From Cadophora sp. MPI-SDFR-AT-0126 (lineage: Eukaryota; Ascomycota; Leotiomycetes; Helotiales; Ploettnerulaceae), in the NCBI GenBank assembly GCA_020747065.1, contig JAGMVK010000003.1:2356001-2420000 (forward strand): a stretch of 64,000 bases of DNA, given 5' to 3'. Below, piece after piece: positions 34,011 to 44,786 of the stretch. Position 1 is the first letter of the stretch, and every line of letters starts with the position of its first letter. The notes beneath the pieces were generated by a model. It was given only the letters and a program-made list of their open reading frames with translations, did not search any database and was not told the DNA's origin. Both the position numbers and the translations under genes were made by a program.

Positions 34011-35942
34011 TGACATCAAATGCACAGACCTCGCGACCTCTCGCTGAACCTAAACCCTTGCTCGTGCATGACATGGGTTTTTTTTGTTTTCCAGGGCGCT
34101 ATGACGATTCTCGCGGGGTATCCCTTTTGGCTACCCTGGCCCTTCAGATCTCTCCCTTTTGGATTGGAAGTCGATCTATTGTGATGTGTGATGGGCGACG
34201 GTTGGATGGTTGGATGGATGAAGAGGGAACAGGGACGGAGACGCCGATGTCAACAGTGCGAGGACATACTCCCTAGCGAAGAAGAAAAGAAAATACGCTT
34301 TAGATGGGAGATGGGACGATCTTGCAAGGGCTTGTACTGCAATCGTGGAGTCGGATCCGTACGATACTAAACTTTTCGACCTTTTACTGACTACTGACTG
34401 ACAAACTAAAAGTTTTGCTTCACACGTAACTGCTGTCAGTCAGTCTAACTTTAAGGGTTTGCAGCGCCCGCCCGCTCAGACACTTGAGAACGTTGCCCTA
34501 AGGCCAAGCACGGCGCTTGTTTTGCTCGGTTGTTGGGTCGAGCCACGAATCGACGCTGGGCAGATTGTGTGTCCAGTCCAGTCCAGCTCAACTCAACTCA
34601 ACTCAATCATAATTTCGAGAAAGTAGTTTCAAGACCTGTTTGAACCTGCATCTTCCTGGGACGCTTCGAATAGCCTTCCTATTGTCTTCTACAGCTATTC
34701 TCCGCGAACGGGAGGAGTTTCTCCGCTGTTTCCGTTCTCTCCCGTCATCTTCATTGCGCGGGCACATGTGCCCGAGTACGCGGCAGTTGAGCACATCGCG
34801 CCACGCGTTGTACGCATAGGTACCCAGCACTAAATCCCAATAAGCTGTAACGACTTCAATAATGCGGTAGTTGCGACGCCTAAGCCTATCCGCGCCTATG
34901 AGCTGTTCTGGCTGGACACATCGAAGGCGTGACCTGCGTACGAAGTGGATCAAACTCACGATCATCAATTTTGAAGCGGCCCATCATCTCGCTGGTATAT
35001 ATTTGAATCAAGCAGCGGGGCGTAAATGGCACGAGGTCGACGAATGCATTGAATAGGGAAATACGGCACTGGACTACTGGATTGATTGGGACAGGCATTC
35101 GGTATAGCTTCCTTGTGTAGCATGGCCCAGGCAGAGATGGCATAGCAAAGCATCTTGGTAAAGGAGGGGCAGCCCGCAAGGTGATCTGTGATCCCATCAC
35201 CGAGTTTCTGCGTTGACAGATCCATTGGGCGGGCTGGCGTGCATCGGAGAAGTTGAATGGAGTCGGGGACCTGGGATTCTGGTACGCAGGCATGGGTTAA
35301 TTGTTGGGATTAGGGGACAGGAAGCCTGTGATATCCTGAATGGGAACGAGGTGGCCAAGGCCTGCCTCGCGAACGCACGTTTTCACAATTTAATTTATTG
35401 TCTTCTGTTTTATTTTAGGTTCTGTCTTATTGCCGGCCGTGAGCAGTTCCAGGATCAGTCAGGGCAGGGAATGCAGAACAGGGGAGGCAAAACGTGAGTG
35501 GTAGGGGTAAATGTGATACGCTGGGGATCAGAAACAAGGGCATTGCAGAAGATAGATAGGCCAAACACAGACAGGCCAGACAGCTAGATGAGAACAAGAC
35601 ACAGGCAGGAAGGTAGAGTACCTGTACCTAGTAATTCCAATTTCAGTCAACCAGAATCAACCTGGAAACCTGCATTCGATTCCCAGTCGATCGTATTCAG
35701 CCCAAACTCAACCTGCCCAAAAAAAAAAAAAAAACCTTAGTACCCAGCGATCTGTCGTTCGTTCGCTGGTTCGTTCGCTTCGGTTGTCGTTCGTTCTGTC
35801 GTTCTGGACACCCACCCACGCCAGCCGTCCGGCCGCCCACTCATCTTGGAGAAGTGGCTTGCTCGCTACGGTACACATACACACACTAGATTCCTCCGCT
35901 TGGACCATCTCTTTGGACCTCACCTCACCTTCAACTTCACAT

Positions 35943-35987
35943 TCCCTCTCCTCTCCTCTCCTCTCCTCACCTCACCTCACCTCACTT
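35943..35987 (+). repeat. homopyrimidine-like CTCTC/CTCAC tract
   Basis: Near-perfect CTCTC units pass into CTCAC units. This is a strand-asymmetric tract of the kind seen in fungal promoters and long 5' leaders. Confidence 0.75.
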
Positions 35988-36881
35988 TGCGCTCGTCCCT
36001 TGTCTCTTACCACCACTTTCTGAAGAAGACACACCCGCTCACACCTATCTCCTCCCCGTTTCCCCCATCCCTTCCCAACACCAGCGGTTAGAGGCTAGTT
36101 GCCACCGCTTTGTACTACTTACTTTGCATCCACCACCTATTCTGCCCCTACCCTACCCTACCTTACCCTCCACACACTCACTACCTGTATCCCATATCCC
36201 CCCCCCTCACACTGCACTACGCTCTTCTTGAACATGCACATCTCTACGCAGCCGCTACAAATGCATCCACATACGTATCGGGTGCATCGGCTTGTACATT
36301 CCTCGGTAATCATATCACACCCGGCCTGGGGGGCCCTGCTAAAGGGGACGTGAGCCGTGAGGTGATTCTCCTATGCTCCCAGGGACGGGGCCCCTCCTTG
36401 GTGGCTACCGGTAGGGGTCAGAACCGTTTTGAATCACTCACATTCCGAGCACTCGATGGTGGATCACCCTCGCAGCTTGAACCACCTCTTTCTGACCAGC
36501 CTCCAGCCCTGTCCCCCATTACCCTGATCCCAACCCTTGCCCCCAACCCAATCCACCCTGTCCTGTCCTCTCCCGGCCAGTTCATAGCCCTGATGCCTGC
36601 CCTGAGCTCCAGCCTACCGCAATGCTCTGTCTGCAACTATCGACCTACGTTTCTGCCGCTGTCGAGCTCTTTGTTACAAGCAACTTGGCGGCCATAGCTC
36701 AGGACGCTGGTCGTGCCCTCACATAAGTAATTTGTGGCCGCCAACTAGAAAACTTTGTAGCTCTCCTCATCATCATATGTCCTCCTCTATCAATTTGCTT
36801 TTATTGTTCTACTTCCCCAGGGGTTCACCGGCTTGACACCTCCCCTGCTGCTCATCTCTCACAGCTCTTCAGGTCGACATC

Positions 36882-36892
36882 TATATAAAAAG
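36882..36892 (+). promoter_or_regulatory. TATA box of the small cysteine-protein gene
   Basis: A TATATAAAAAG sequence is followed by pyrimidine-rich leader sequence and a 5'UTR intron, then the ATG at 37113. The spacing fits a transcription start near 36915-36930. Confidence 0.6.
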
Positions 36893-37017
36893 GCATGCGG
36901 CATTGCAGGAACAGCCCTCCCTTCTCGACACCACTATTAATCCACACCCACCTCCTCGACTGAAGCTCCTCCTCCTCCTCCATTTCGATTTATCTCTATC
37001 TCACCTTCAGTACTTCC

Positions 37018-37070
37018 GTAAGACCATGGCACATGTATTGTCCATAGTACCCGTCCTGACGTTCGTGTAG
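37018..37070 (+). other. predicted 5'UTR intron of the small cysteine-protein gene
   Basis: This has a GTAAGA donor, a CCTGAC branch point, a GTGTAG acceptor and a length of 53 nt, matching the confirmed introns of neighbouring genes (49-54 nt). Its removal takes out an upstream ATG (37025) that would otherwise precede the coding start. Confidence 0.55.
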
Positions 37071-37112
37071 ATCATCCTCACCACAACACAACCCCTCACA
37101 TATATCTACACC

Positions 37113-37277
37113 ATGTGCGAATACACGAAAAACTACTACATTTATACCTCCTGCGTGGATCCAGGGGCACACTTCTTCGGCACTTCGGTCGACGGAAAGA
37201 AGGAGCACAGATGCTCACGAGGACCTCATGAGCGGTACATTGTGGTACCTGGGCATTGCCCGCTTTGTAGCGGCTGA
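37113..37277 (+). CDS. 54-residue cysteine-containing protein, function unknown
   Basis: This short open frame starts MCEYTKNYYIYTSCVDPGAH and ends HCPLCSG, with five Cys (positions 2, 14, 34, 49, 52) and a closing CPLC pair. The protein is aromatic-rich at the start, with a GTSVDGKKEHRC core and PHERYIVVPG before the last Cys pair. It looks like the very small cytosolic fungal proteins with an N-terminal MC and C-terminal CPxC, which could bind zinc; that resemblance is from memory and not checked. Support for a real gene is positional: a TATA box at 36882, a canonical 53-nt 5'UTR intron and CACC directly before the ATG. There is no signal peptide. It could be a reader or partner protein; no function is assigned. 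Confidence 0.6.
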   Translation: MCEYTKNYYIYTSCVDPGAHFFGTSVDGKKEHRCSRGPHERYIVVPGHCPLCSG

Positions 37278-40200
37278 CGAGAGCTGTTTCATACGAAAAT
37301 CTACAAACTCACCACTCCTTTTTCACAAATCAGACTGCACTCCCGGGCCACATTTCGCATTCAACCTCCAGGGATGCACCAACTACACAACAAATCGTCA
37401 ACGAAATATTCACGAATTTCTCAGCGGGGCGTCAACGGCGGGGTAACCTTATTTTTGGGACGGGGATCATAGGAGTCTCGGGGACTTTTCATTTCTTCAC
37501 TGTATAAGTTTTGACTAGGTCCAATTTTTGGAAGAGCGAGAGAGCTGGATCTCAAGAATGATACCTCGACGATATAATAAGTGGACGGATATATTGGAGC
37601 AGTTCGAATTTGAGCCAACGGACACATGAGAAAAGTTATGGGCCGATGGGAGGTGGAAACCACCATGCAAGCAAGAGAATGGATTGGAATGAATGGGACT
37701 CGAAGATTAGTTGCCTGGAAAGGCGCAGGAGACATCCAATCAAGAATCTTTCGCACATTGAGTCTTGGTTGATCCTTCTGCCTTAGTCTGTGTCGGTCAT
37801 ATGTGCCTACCAATCCGATGATCTCTACCACGTCTTAAAAAGTGTCTCATAAGACAATAAGACAGCGAGATTATGGACGAGCGAGCAAGATCTGTTTTTT
37901 AATGGGCATGACGCTACGCCGAAGAGGCTGCATATAGAAAGATATCTTATAGCTCTTGTGAGCCACTCATAACCGCCGCCTCACAATCTGCAGCCGGAAG
38001 AAGACTTGGAGCTGATGCTTCAGCTGACCACGCTTAAACAAGAAGCAAGTTTGAGGTCGTACGGTACGGTAACATTTTTGATTTTGTACGGATCATCGAT
38101 CAACGGGAGAGTATCTAGTGGGGGTCGTTCACGATGTACCTATATTACTTTTCGACTAGGTAGGAACACGTACAGGTAAATATCACGCCCGTGGGAAACT
38201 ACGATGCAACAATGCTACGACGGTGGGTAGCCAAAGTATGAGATGCAACGTGCATGAGCCGCTGCTGTCGTGCAGCAAACCAATGCTTGCCTTGCTCTCG
38301 GCTGCATTACCCAAGTTTCCGTCCACTGGTAACCTCCCACTTTCACCAAAACCCCCATCATCCATCCTGAAGCTATTCACGGAAAGCCGCCCCACGCCTC
38401 GACCTTCCCCTCAACCCGCATCCGACTCTACCAGTTTAGACTCACTCTCTCGAAGCAACACTGCGGCGGTCAATGCATGAAATGTCCGGTTAAAACTTCC
38501 TCGATCACACGTCCAGGGTCGGGCACTGACGGGAGATGAAGTTCAATGAAGCAACAAATGTAAACACAACAGGCCATGCCTCCCTCCACTTCAGTCTCCA
38601 CGAAAATATTCCCATCATTCAGACAGCGATCAGGGATATATTGTTTGGCGCTATCCTCAGCCGCTATCGTGGCAGCTCTGGAGCCGGCGCCTCCCTCTGA
38701 AAGGGAAGTGGGATGCAATGCCAATGCCTGCCCGCCCTCCCCTTCTTTCCACTCAGACCGCTGGGTGGGCAATGCGCAAGGGCCCGTCTGCGCCAGCTCC
38801 TGGGCGGGCGTGGGCGTCGCTCACCTCACTGCGTGCGGCTCCAGCAGCAGCAGTTAGTTGTAGCGAGAAAGCTGTAAGCTTGAGGGCTGTGGCGGGCCTG
38901 CCTTGCATCTGCGTCTACAGCTGCACTGACTGCACTGCACCACACCACACCTTTTGCCCAGCCAGATCTTGCACCTGCATTCGATTCTGCATCAACGATG
39001 TCTGTCGGTGCCACGCTATGCTATGCTATGCTATGCCATGCCATGTAACGCCGTGCCGTGTTCTGCCATACTACCATGCCGTGTTACCTCCGATCTGGCA
39101 TGCCTGCACAGCAGTTTCTCGGCTTGTTGTTTCAACGGCATCGAACGAACTTTTCTGCGCTCCGGGTGCTTTGTTTCCCTTCCCCTTTCTTCCGAATAAC
39201 AGCAAGTGTTCCAAGTCTGCTGCGACTTTGGGAATGGCATCAAGTGACAGTATCACGAGGTTGCATCTGTCAGCATCTCATGGCTGTGCCCCTCTACATA
39301 AATTATGTTCTGTAAATGATTGCGCAAGCAGCAACATTTTCCCCGCTTATCGTTGTGCAGCTGATCTATCAATGGATTCCCTGTACCGAATACCCCGACT
39401 ACATATCTCGCTCCCCTCCTCTTATGTCAAGGCATCGATATTAATTTTACATGCATGCCTCTATACTTTCAAGTGACGTACAGTCAGCTTTGAGCAACGA
39501 GTCCGTGTCCACTGGTTCCACTAAGCTTTTGAATTTCAAGCACAGTCTGGCGTCGGAACCCGCACTCGCCATCAGCTATGATGTCCAGCGCGTCGAGGCT
39601 TCATCGATCCAACGCACTTCTGTGAGGGGCGGCCTGGACCACACGACGCCGGTTTAGATATTATAGCTCCGTAGCGGTGAGAAGCCCGGAGCAAGCAGTG
39701 ATAGTCGTCACAGCAGAGTTTTGGGGAGAGATCGCCTCAATTCTGCACGAAGGGTCCATGTCATCGAACTCTCACACGTATGTCAACCTATGAACTCTGT
39801 TTCTGACGTACCACGTGAAGCATTCGATACAAAGTATGCCGAGTGCAAAACATACCGTTGAACTATCAGTGATAGCGTGATAGCTGAAGGATTCCCCCCC
39901 TTCTTGCGAACTTTCACTCTCGCATCACCTATCGCAAAATGCGGGGTTCGGGCAACGGATGAGGGGCGTTGGAAGGAAGTAATATACTTTCCTCTAAGAG
40001 AACGGGCCATCAAGGGTCCTTTGCTCTGGACTCGTCTAGGCAATTTCGTCCTTGTTTGTCACCCGGTCCAATTATTCTAGATGGGCAACCGCGTGGAATT
40101 TCTCCCAGACCTAATTCTCCGCTACCATTTTAGAAAGGACCGAAATGCCATGGCGCCGCCTCTGGAGCAGCCAAATCCCATGGTGAGGTGACAAACGTCA

Positions 40201-41937
40201 GGAAGCGTCAGACCAGATTGAGATCCTAGCGTGAGATCCTAGACCAGGACTAAAAAATGTTACTCCTTAGGTCGTGGAAACCACCTCCAGTGCTGCAACA
40301 CGAGGCCAGCGCCAATCAAAAAACACCCTCTTCAACCTTATTGAAATGGGGCAGTACAAGCGATGAGGGGAAAGTTCCGCGGCTTGGGCACGAGCCTCAA
40401 GCCCCCGAATACCAAAGTACCTATGTACCGCACCCAACGCCTGCTCCCTAGCTCTGAGCCAGTGCATCTTCATAGCTGTGCTTTGACCATGGGTTTTCTC
40501 GTAGTTCGACGCCGGCAGTAGGATGAGCGGAGACTTCTCCTGCAAATCTACGTCGAACTTATGAAGTGCGAACTATACATCGTACCACCTCTGTTCCTTT
40601 GAAGTTCTCGGCCGGCCTAAGTCACTCGCATCGTTATGTCGGTCTGCGTTCTTGGATCATTAAACTGCAACAAGCAGGAGAGATCTACCTGGATGGACGC
40701 AGGTAAAATACCAATCCTGTCTCACGTTTTTAGTGGCGGGGAGGACGTACCTCCGGAATTCACCGTTCCTCGTGCCTCCGTGCTAGGTTGTTTTGTTTGA
40801 ACAAACAGCCGGCGTCACGACGAACTCGCTCGCGATGCATATGCTACTGCGGTTTATCTTTTCGTCACATAAAAATCCTTTCGTCTTTTTCATCCTGGTA
40901 CCTTGACACCTCGGCGTTCTAAGCAGAAATAACCATTTCTACGTTTGTTGCTGTTGTGTTTCTGTGCCCCTGCTTCGAATTTATTTTTAAAATGCCCTTT
41001 CGAGTTCAGGTCTTGCGAGATACGCAACTTGGAAATATCAAGTAGAAGTTTGGTGTCAACTATACGTCACTCTGCATTGTGAAATGTTGCTCTGCATTTC
41101 TAGTTCACAAATAGTCCATGGCCAGACTCGGGATTACTTTCCAAACTGTGACCGTCTTTTCATCCGTCGCTATTGAAGCAACAGAACTTGCGATCTGAAC
41201 CATCATCAACGCCTTTATATCGACCGTCGGATTTCGCAATGATACCATGCACTTCACCTTCTGAAAAAGGTGAGGCTCTTCCATAGCCGTTGGAAGTGCA
41301 ATGGCAGAGCTAGTCGAGCATCGCATGTGGACTCTTGGTTTCTTTGTTTGGATATTACCCCGGACCATAATAAGTTATTCTATCCTTCACCCCAGAACAA
41401 TGGGCATTCTCCTGGTTGATGCGTCCCTCACGGTCTACGTTGATTTTGCTCCGCGAAAAACCGCGCTTTCTTCCCCCTTTCCAAACACGGCTCAAAATGG
41501 GAACTTGCAGAATTCCCTATCTCTTCAAGGTCCCTGATGGGGTACTGAATAGAACGAATATCCTCCGTCTCGCAAGTTTGGGTGTTTGACGAGATCTGCG
41601 TTCATCTCTTGAGCAAGGTGATCCTTTTTCTGAAGTTTTGGAAATACAAAAGTGCATTTTCGCAATTGGTCTTCACATGCATTTCTATGCACCTCTCCAG
41701 CTCTCACTCCATCTAGCAGCTGACAACCTGCCATTCCATCTTCGTCCCACGGAACAATCTTCACGAGCCACAGCGGAGACTCCCTTCCCCTGATCTCCAC
41801 AGGATCGCCTGCCAATGGAGTTAGATTCCTCGGGCTAAGCCTGGAGAAAGCCCAACTTCTCGGAGTCTGGATCTTGAACTTCTCGTTTCCCGCCCCTTCA
41901 GCAGATTATCTGGTTTCGCTAACAGGAGCTTGTTTAG
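37278..41937. other. 4.7-kb region without a supported gene
   Basis: Several ATG frames exist, the longest being 38718-39473 (252 codons), but this runs through CTATG repeats (about 39015-39040) and shows no domain. Otherwise there is low-complexity sequence and single-copy intergenic DNA. The 5' part of the receptor pseudogene may extend into 41500-41937 but I could not place its first exon. Confidence 0.45.
39013..39048 (+). repeat. CTATG/CCATG pentanucleotide repeat
   Basis: Tandem CTATG units grade into CCATG and then GCCGT-like units. Confidence 0.7.
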
Positions 41938-43525
41938 TTGTTTAAATCCTTGAGGACATTCAGACATCAACTGATGTTGTGAGTGGCTATCCAATTACGA
42001 GGACGTGTAAAATTAATACTCATTGAAGTTCTCCAGGGCCTCGCAATGAATGGCTTCTGGATGGCGATCAATTTCCTGTCATCGGCTTCTTTGAATCTCA
42101 GTGGTAACAATATCGGGGATCCTAAACAGAAGGACTTTTGTAGTTTCAATGGCTTCATGATGCAGGTTTTCGTGGTGCAAAGTAAATCTTCCACATCGCT
42201 CTCCTTTCCTTTCTTCTTCAGCCCCCCCCCCCCCCCCCCCCCCCCCTCAACCCTTGCCTATTTTGGACTCTGTGCTCGTGGTCGTAATGTGCCAATTCAA
42301 AATTCACTTTAGCCGACTACTGGGTCCTCAGCATAGCGATCTGTACCTGCCTCATCCTTGCCAGCCATAAAACACCGTCAAGCTGGGTCCAGGAACACAA
42401 ACTAGTCATCTGGATCGTCCCATGGTTTCTCACTCTTCTCTGGGCATCTATAGGTCTCGCTGTCGTGAGGTACCGCAATAGGGGTGCTTGTAGGATTCCA
42501 TTCTCTTCTCCCCCTTTTACCATCTCACCCATCTTCACTGTACTGGTGAACAAGGCTCAAGTCTATGCTGACTGATTATGCTATGAACAAGGTGCTGGCT
42601 CACGGGCGACCCCATCCGCCTCTTTGTCAACTTCATCCCATGCTGAATGGTGATCGTCGTCATTGTCGCCCTCTCATTTGTCACTACTTCATCATCCACA
42701 AAGCGAACATGCGGTCCATGTCATTCGATGGGGATGCTGTTGGGAATTCTCAGCTTGGGGCAGAATTTGGATCTTCAAATGTGAGGAGTGGGACGGAAAG
42801 TGGAGGCCGGAGGAGTGAGATGGGAAGTGGAGGCGGGAAGGTAGGGACGCCGGATTGGGTTTGGAGGGCCCGATGTCTTCGAGATAAGAGGAGGAACTGT
42901 GAGAGGGAGTCTAGGAATCAGCAGGTACATACGACGATTGAGAGGGCGAATCCGATTCTGAAGAGGGTATGTTTGATGTGTCCATCCTTCCTCACCCTTC
43001 ATTCCCTCCGCTAGGCTTGTCTTTTTCCATAAGGCATTTTCGGTCCCATTCTGGGTATCTGCCTCTGGTGCTATCGAGATGCGCGTTTTGCTATAAGCTG
43101 ATGAGGACAGATCTCGTACCAGTTGATGATATACCCGTTGGTGTACATGCTCATCTTGACGATCCCACCCATAATCCGTACGTACCAAACTACAACTGGC
43201 ATTTCCACACCTTTCGCCATCAGCACGGTTGATAAAGTAAGCAAGACTCTCTCCTCCCTCACTACCCCTCAACTTGCCTTCCATTACTTTACTCTTCCCC
43301 TCCTTCCCTCCTGACCACAGTGAATTCCGATCTATTGAGTCTCAGCCCAGTCTACATCATCCCATCTAGATGCCCCGATCAAAGAATCCAGATAAAGCTG
43401 GCCACCATCTAATCACAGGCGTGTATAGTAACTCAGGCTAAGCAGACGCTATCGTGGTCGGCTACAACGAGAGTACATGGCGCCTCTGGCGGCGCTTCTT
43501 CTCCAGATCCGAGAGCAGGAAATGA
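41938..43525 (+). pseudogene. degenerate G-protein-coupled receptor (cAMP-receptor-like/Dicty_CAR class)
   Basis: Ordered fragments of one seven-helix receptor are scattered over all three frames. They are LRTFRHQLM (41938-41978), MNGFWMAINFLSS to FMMQVFVVQ (42037-42181), and DYWVLSIAICTCLILASHK with WASIGLAVVRYRN (42313-42490). Next come LFVNFIPC (about 42615-42643), YFIIHKANMRSMSFDGDAVG (from about 42687), MIYPLVYMLILTIPPIIRTYQ (43123-43236), and ADAIVVGYNESTWRLWRR ending at 43525. This order is that of fungal cAMP-receptor-like receptors that sense nutrients through a heterotrimeric G protein. Lesions seen: exon phases do not match at 41978/42037 and at about 42490, there is an in-frame TGA at 42644-42646 where relatives have Trp, and frames change at about 42685 and again at about 43437. 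Some introns, e.g. 42182-42312 and 42967-43122, remain recognisable. The N-terminal helix was not found. Confidence 0.78.
42222..42246 (+). repeat. poly-C tract of 25 nt
   Basis: An uninterrupted run of C lies inside a recognisable intron of the receptor pseudogene. Confidence 0.95.
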
Positions 43526-44786
43526 CGGTGCTTTATCACTACGCTTCAGCCACGTAGACAAGTGGCTGGGGAAGATGGAAGGAAGGAAGGGTTAGATGAC
43601 GTGTATTGTGATTGAAAAGAGGTGTATGATATATTTGGATTGGGTTTCGTGAGTGATTTGCAGGTTAGCGTTTCTAGTCTGTCTGTTTGTTTATTTGCTT
43701 GCTTGTTTATTTCTCTCAGCGATTTCTGTGAAAGATGAGCGAGTTTCTCTTATTTTACGCTGGTTTGGTCTGCTCTGTTTTAATTGCTTTTCTTCAATCT
43801 GGACGTGGTAATGAGGCGAAGACGCTTTGATGAGAACGGTACTCTTGGTTTGTGTTAGGATTCCATAGCAATGCAATGATATGTGGCTAAGCCGGCTGAT
43901 TTGAAATGGAAATATGACAGTATTTGGGACTGGAGGACACGGGCTCTCTAAGAAAGCAGGGTTGGTACAGTATTGCTTCCATCCAGCCCTCCAACCCCCA
44001 CCGTTGCGGATGGCGATAGCTGAAGTCCAGATGTGGCATATGGGTCGACCATAGATGGCCAGTTCTTCATACGAACAACAGATATCCAGCGGTATACAGC
44101 ACGAACCAGCACATCTTAGTTGAGTCTGGCTGAGTTTGAAACGGGGAAAGAATCATTAACAGAATATATAAGCGATGGTTTGTCTTCTTTGGAGCGCAAT
44201 CTGAAATTTGTTCTGAAAAGAAAACATCAAACGAACTCGGTGATGAGTCGTGATTTTCTAATGTCGACCGTTTTCCTCCTTAACATCCATGCCCTGTCAA
44301 AATCGTAAGTCCATTGTTGACACTCAAGCGAGCGGATTTTCAGCCGCTCGTCTGACAGCACATGCATAATCCCCACAAACGCACTCACTTATTACTAATA
44401 TCGCTTCCTAACAGAATAGAAACGAGTATTCTTGGCATACGAGGATATTTTGAGGAGAAAGTATATATTGTTCTAAGTCTGTCTTCGTGAATGACTCTAT
44501 AAAACACCACTCTAATGGTATCATCGTCTCCGTAGGAAGCAGCAAGCGACCTTCTACCAATCAATCAATCACAGTTCTAACTGCGAGTTCTGTCTCCGTC
44601 GTCCGTAATTTGAGTTTCCGCGCTCGATAAAAATCCTTATCAGCCCCCTAACTCAAAGTAACAAAAGTGACGCCATAACACCGCAGCAAATTCCATGTTT
44701 CGACAACCAAGTAAAGCAATGCAGGCTCATGCTCCGCTGCCCATTTGTCCGGTCATTATCTATTGCGCCGGTTTTTGACGACTTTT
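43526..44786. other. intergenic region, no gene seen
   Basis: This lies downstream of the receptor pseudogene and downstream of the desaturase. A TGTT/TGCT tetranucleotide-rich patch occurs near 43680-43712. No coding signal is supported. Confidence 0.5.

Larger units (their letters stand above)
31724..36881. other. 5-kb gene-free region with simple repeats
   Basis: No frame has convincing coding character. Simple-sequence tracts include AGCTC repeats near 33724-33746, CAAGCA/CGAGCA repeats at 33822-33851, CCCTG repeats at 33986-34010, AACTC repeats near 34587-34605, a poly-A at 35719-35734, CTCTC/CTCAC repeats at 35943-35987, and C-rich runs near 36140-36210. An ATG frame of about 120 codons on the minus strand (34603-34965) has no recognisable features. 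Confidence 0.45.

Noticed and set aside
36110..36697. Plus-strand frame of 195 codons rich in Pro, Ser and Leu
   Set aside because: It begins at TTG and reads through pyrimidine-rich leader-like sequence; composition explains the lack of stops.
38718..39473. ATG frame of 252 codons on the plus strand
   Set aside because: It crosses CTATG/CCATG repeats, is very rich in Cys, Ala and Ser in a repeat-driven way, has competing frames on both strands and no recognisable domain.
42775..43284. Minus-strand frame of 169 codons
   Set aside because: It is the shadow of the receptor pseudogene on the plus strand.
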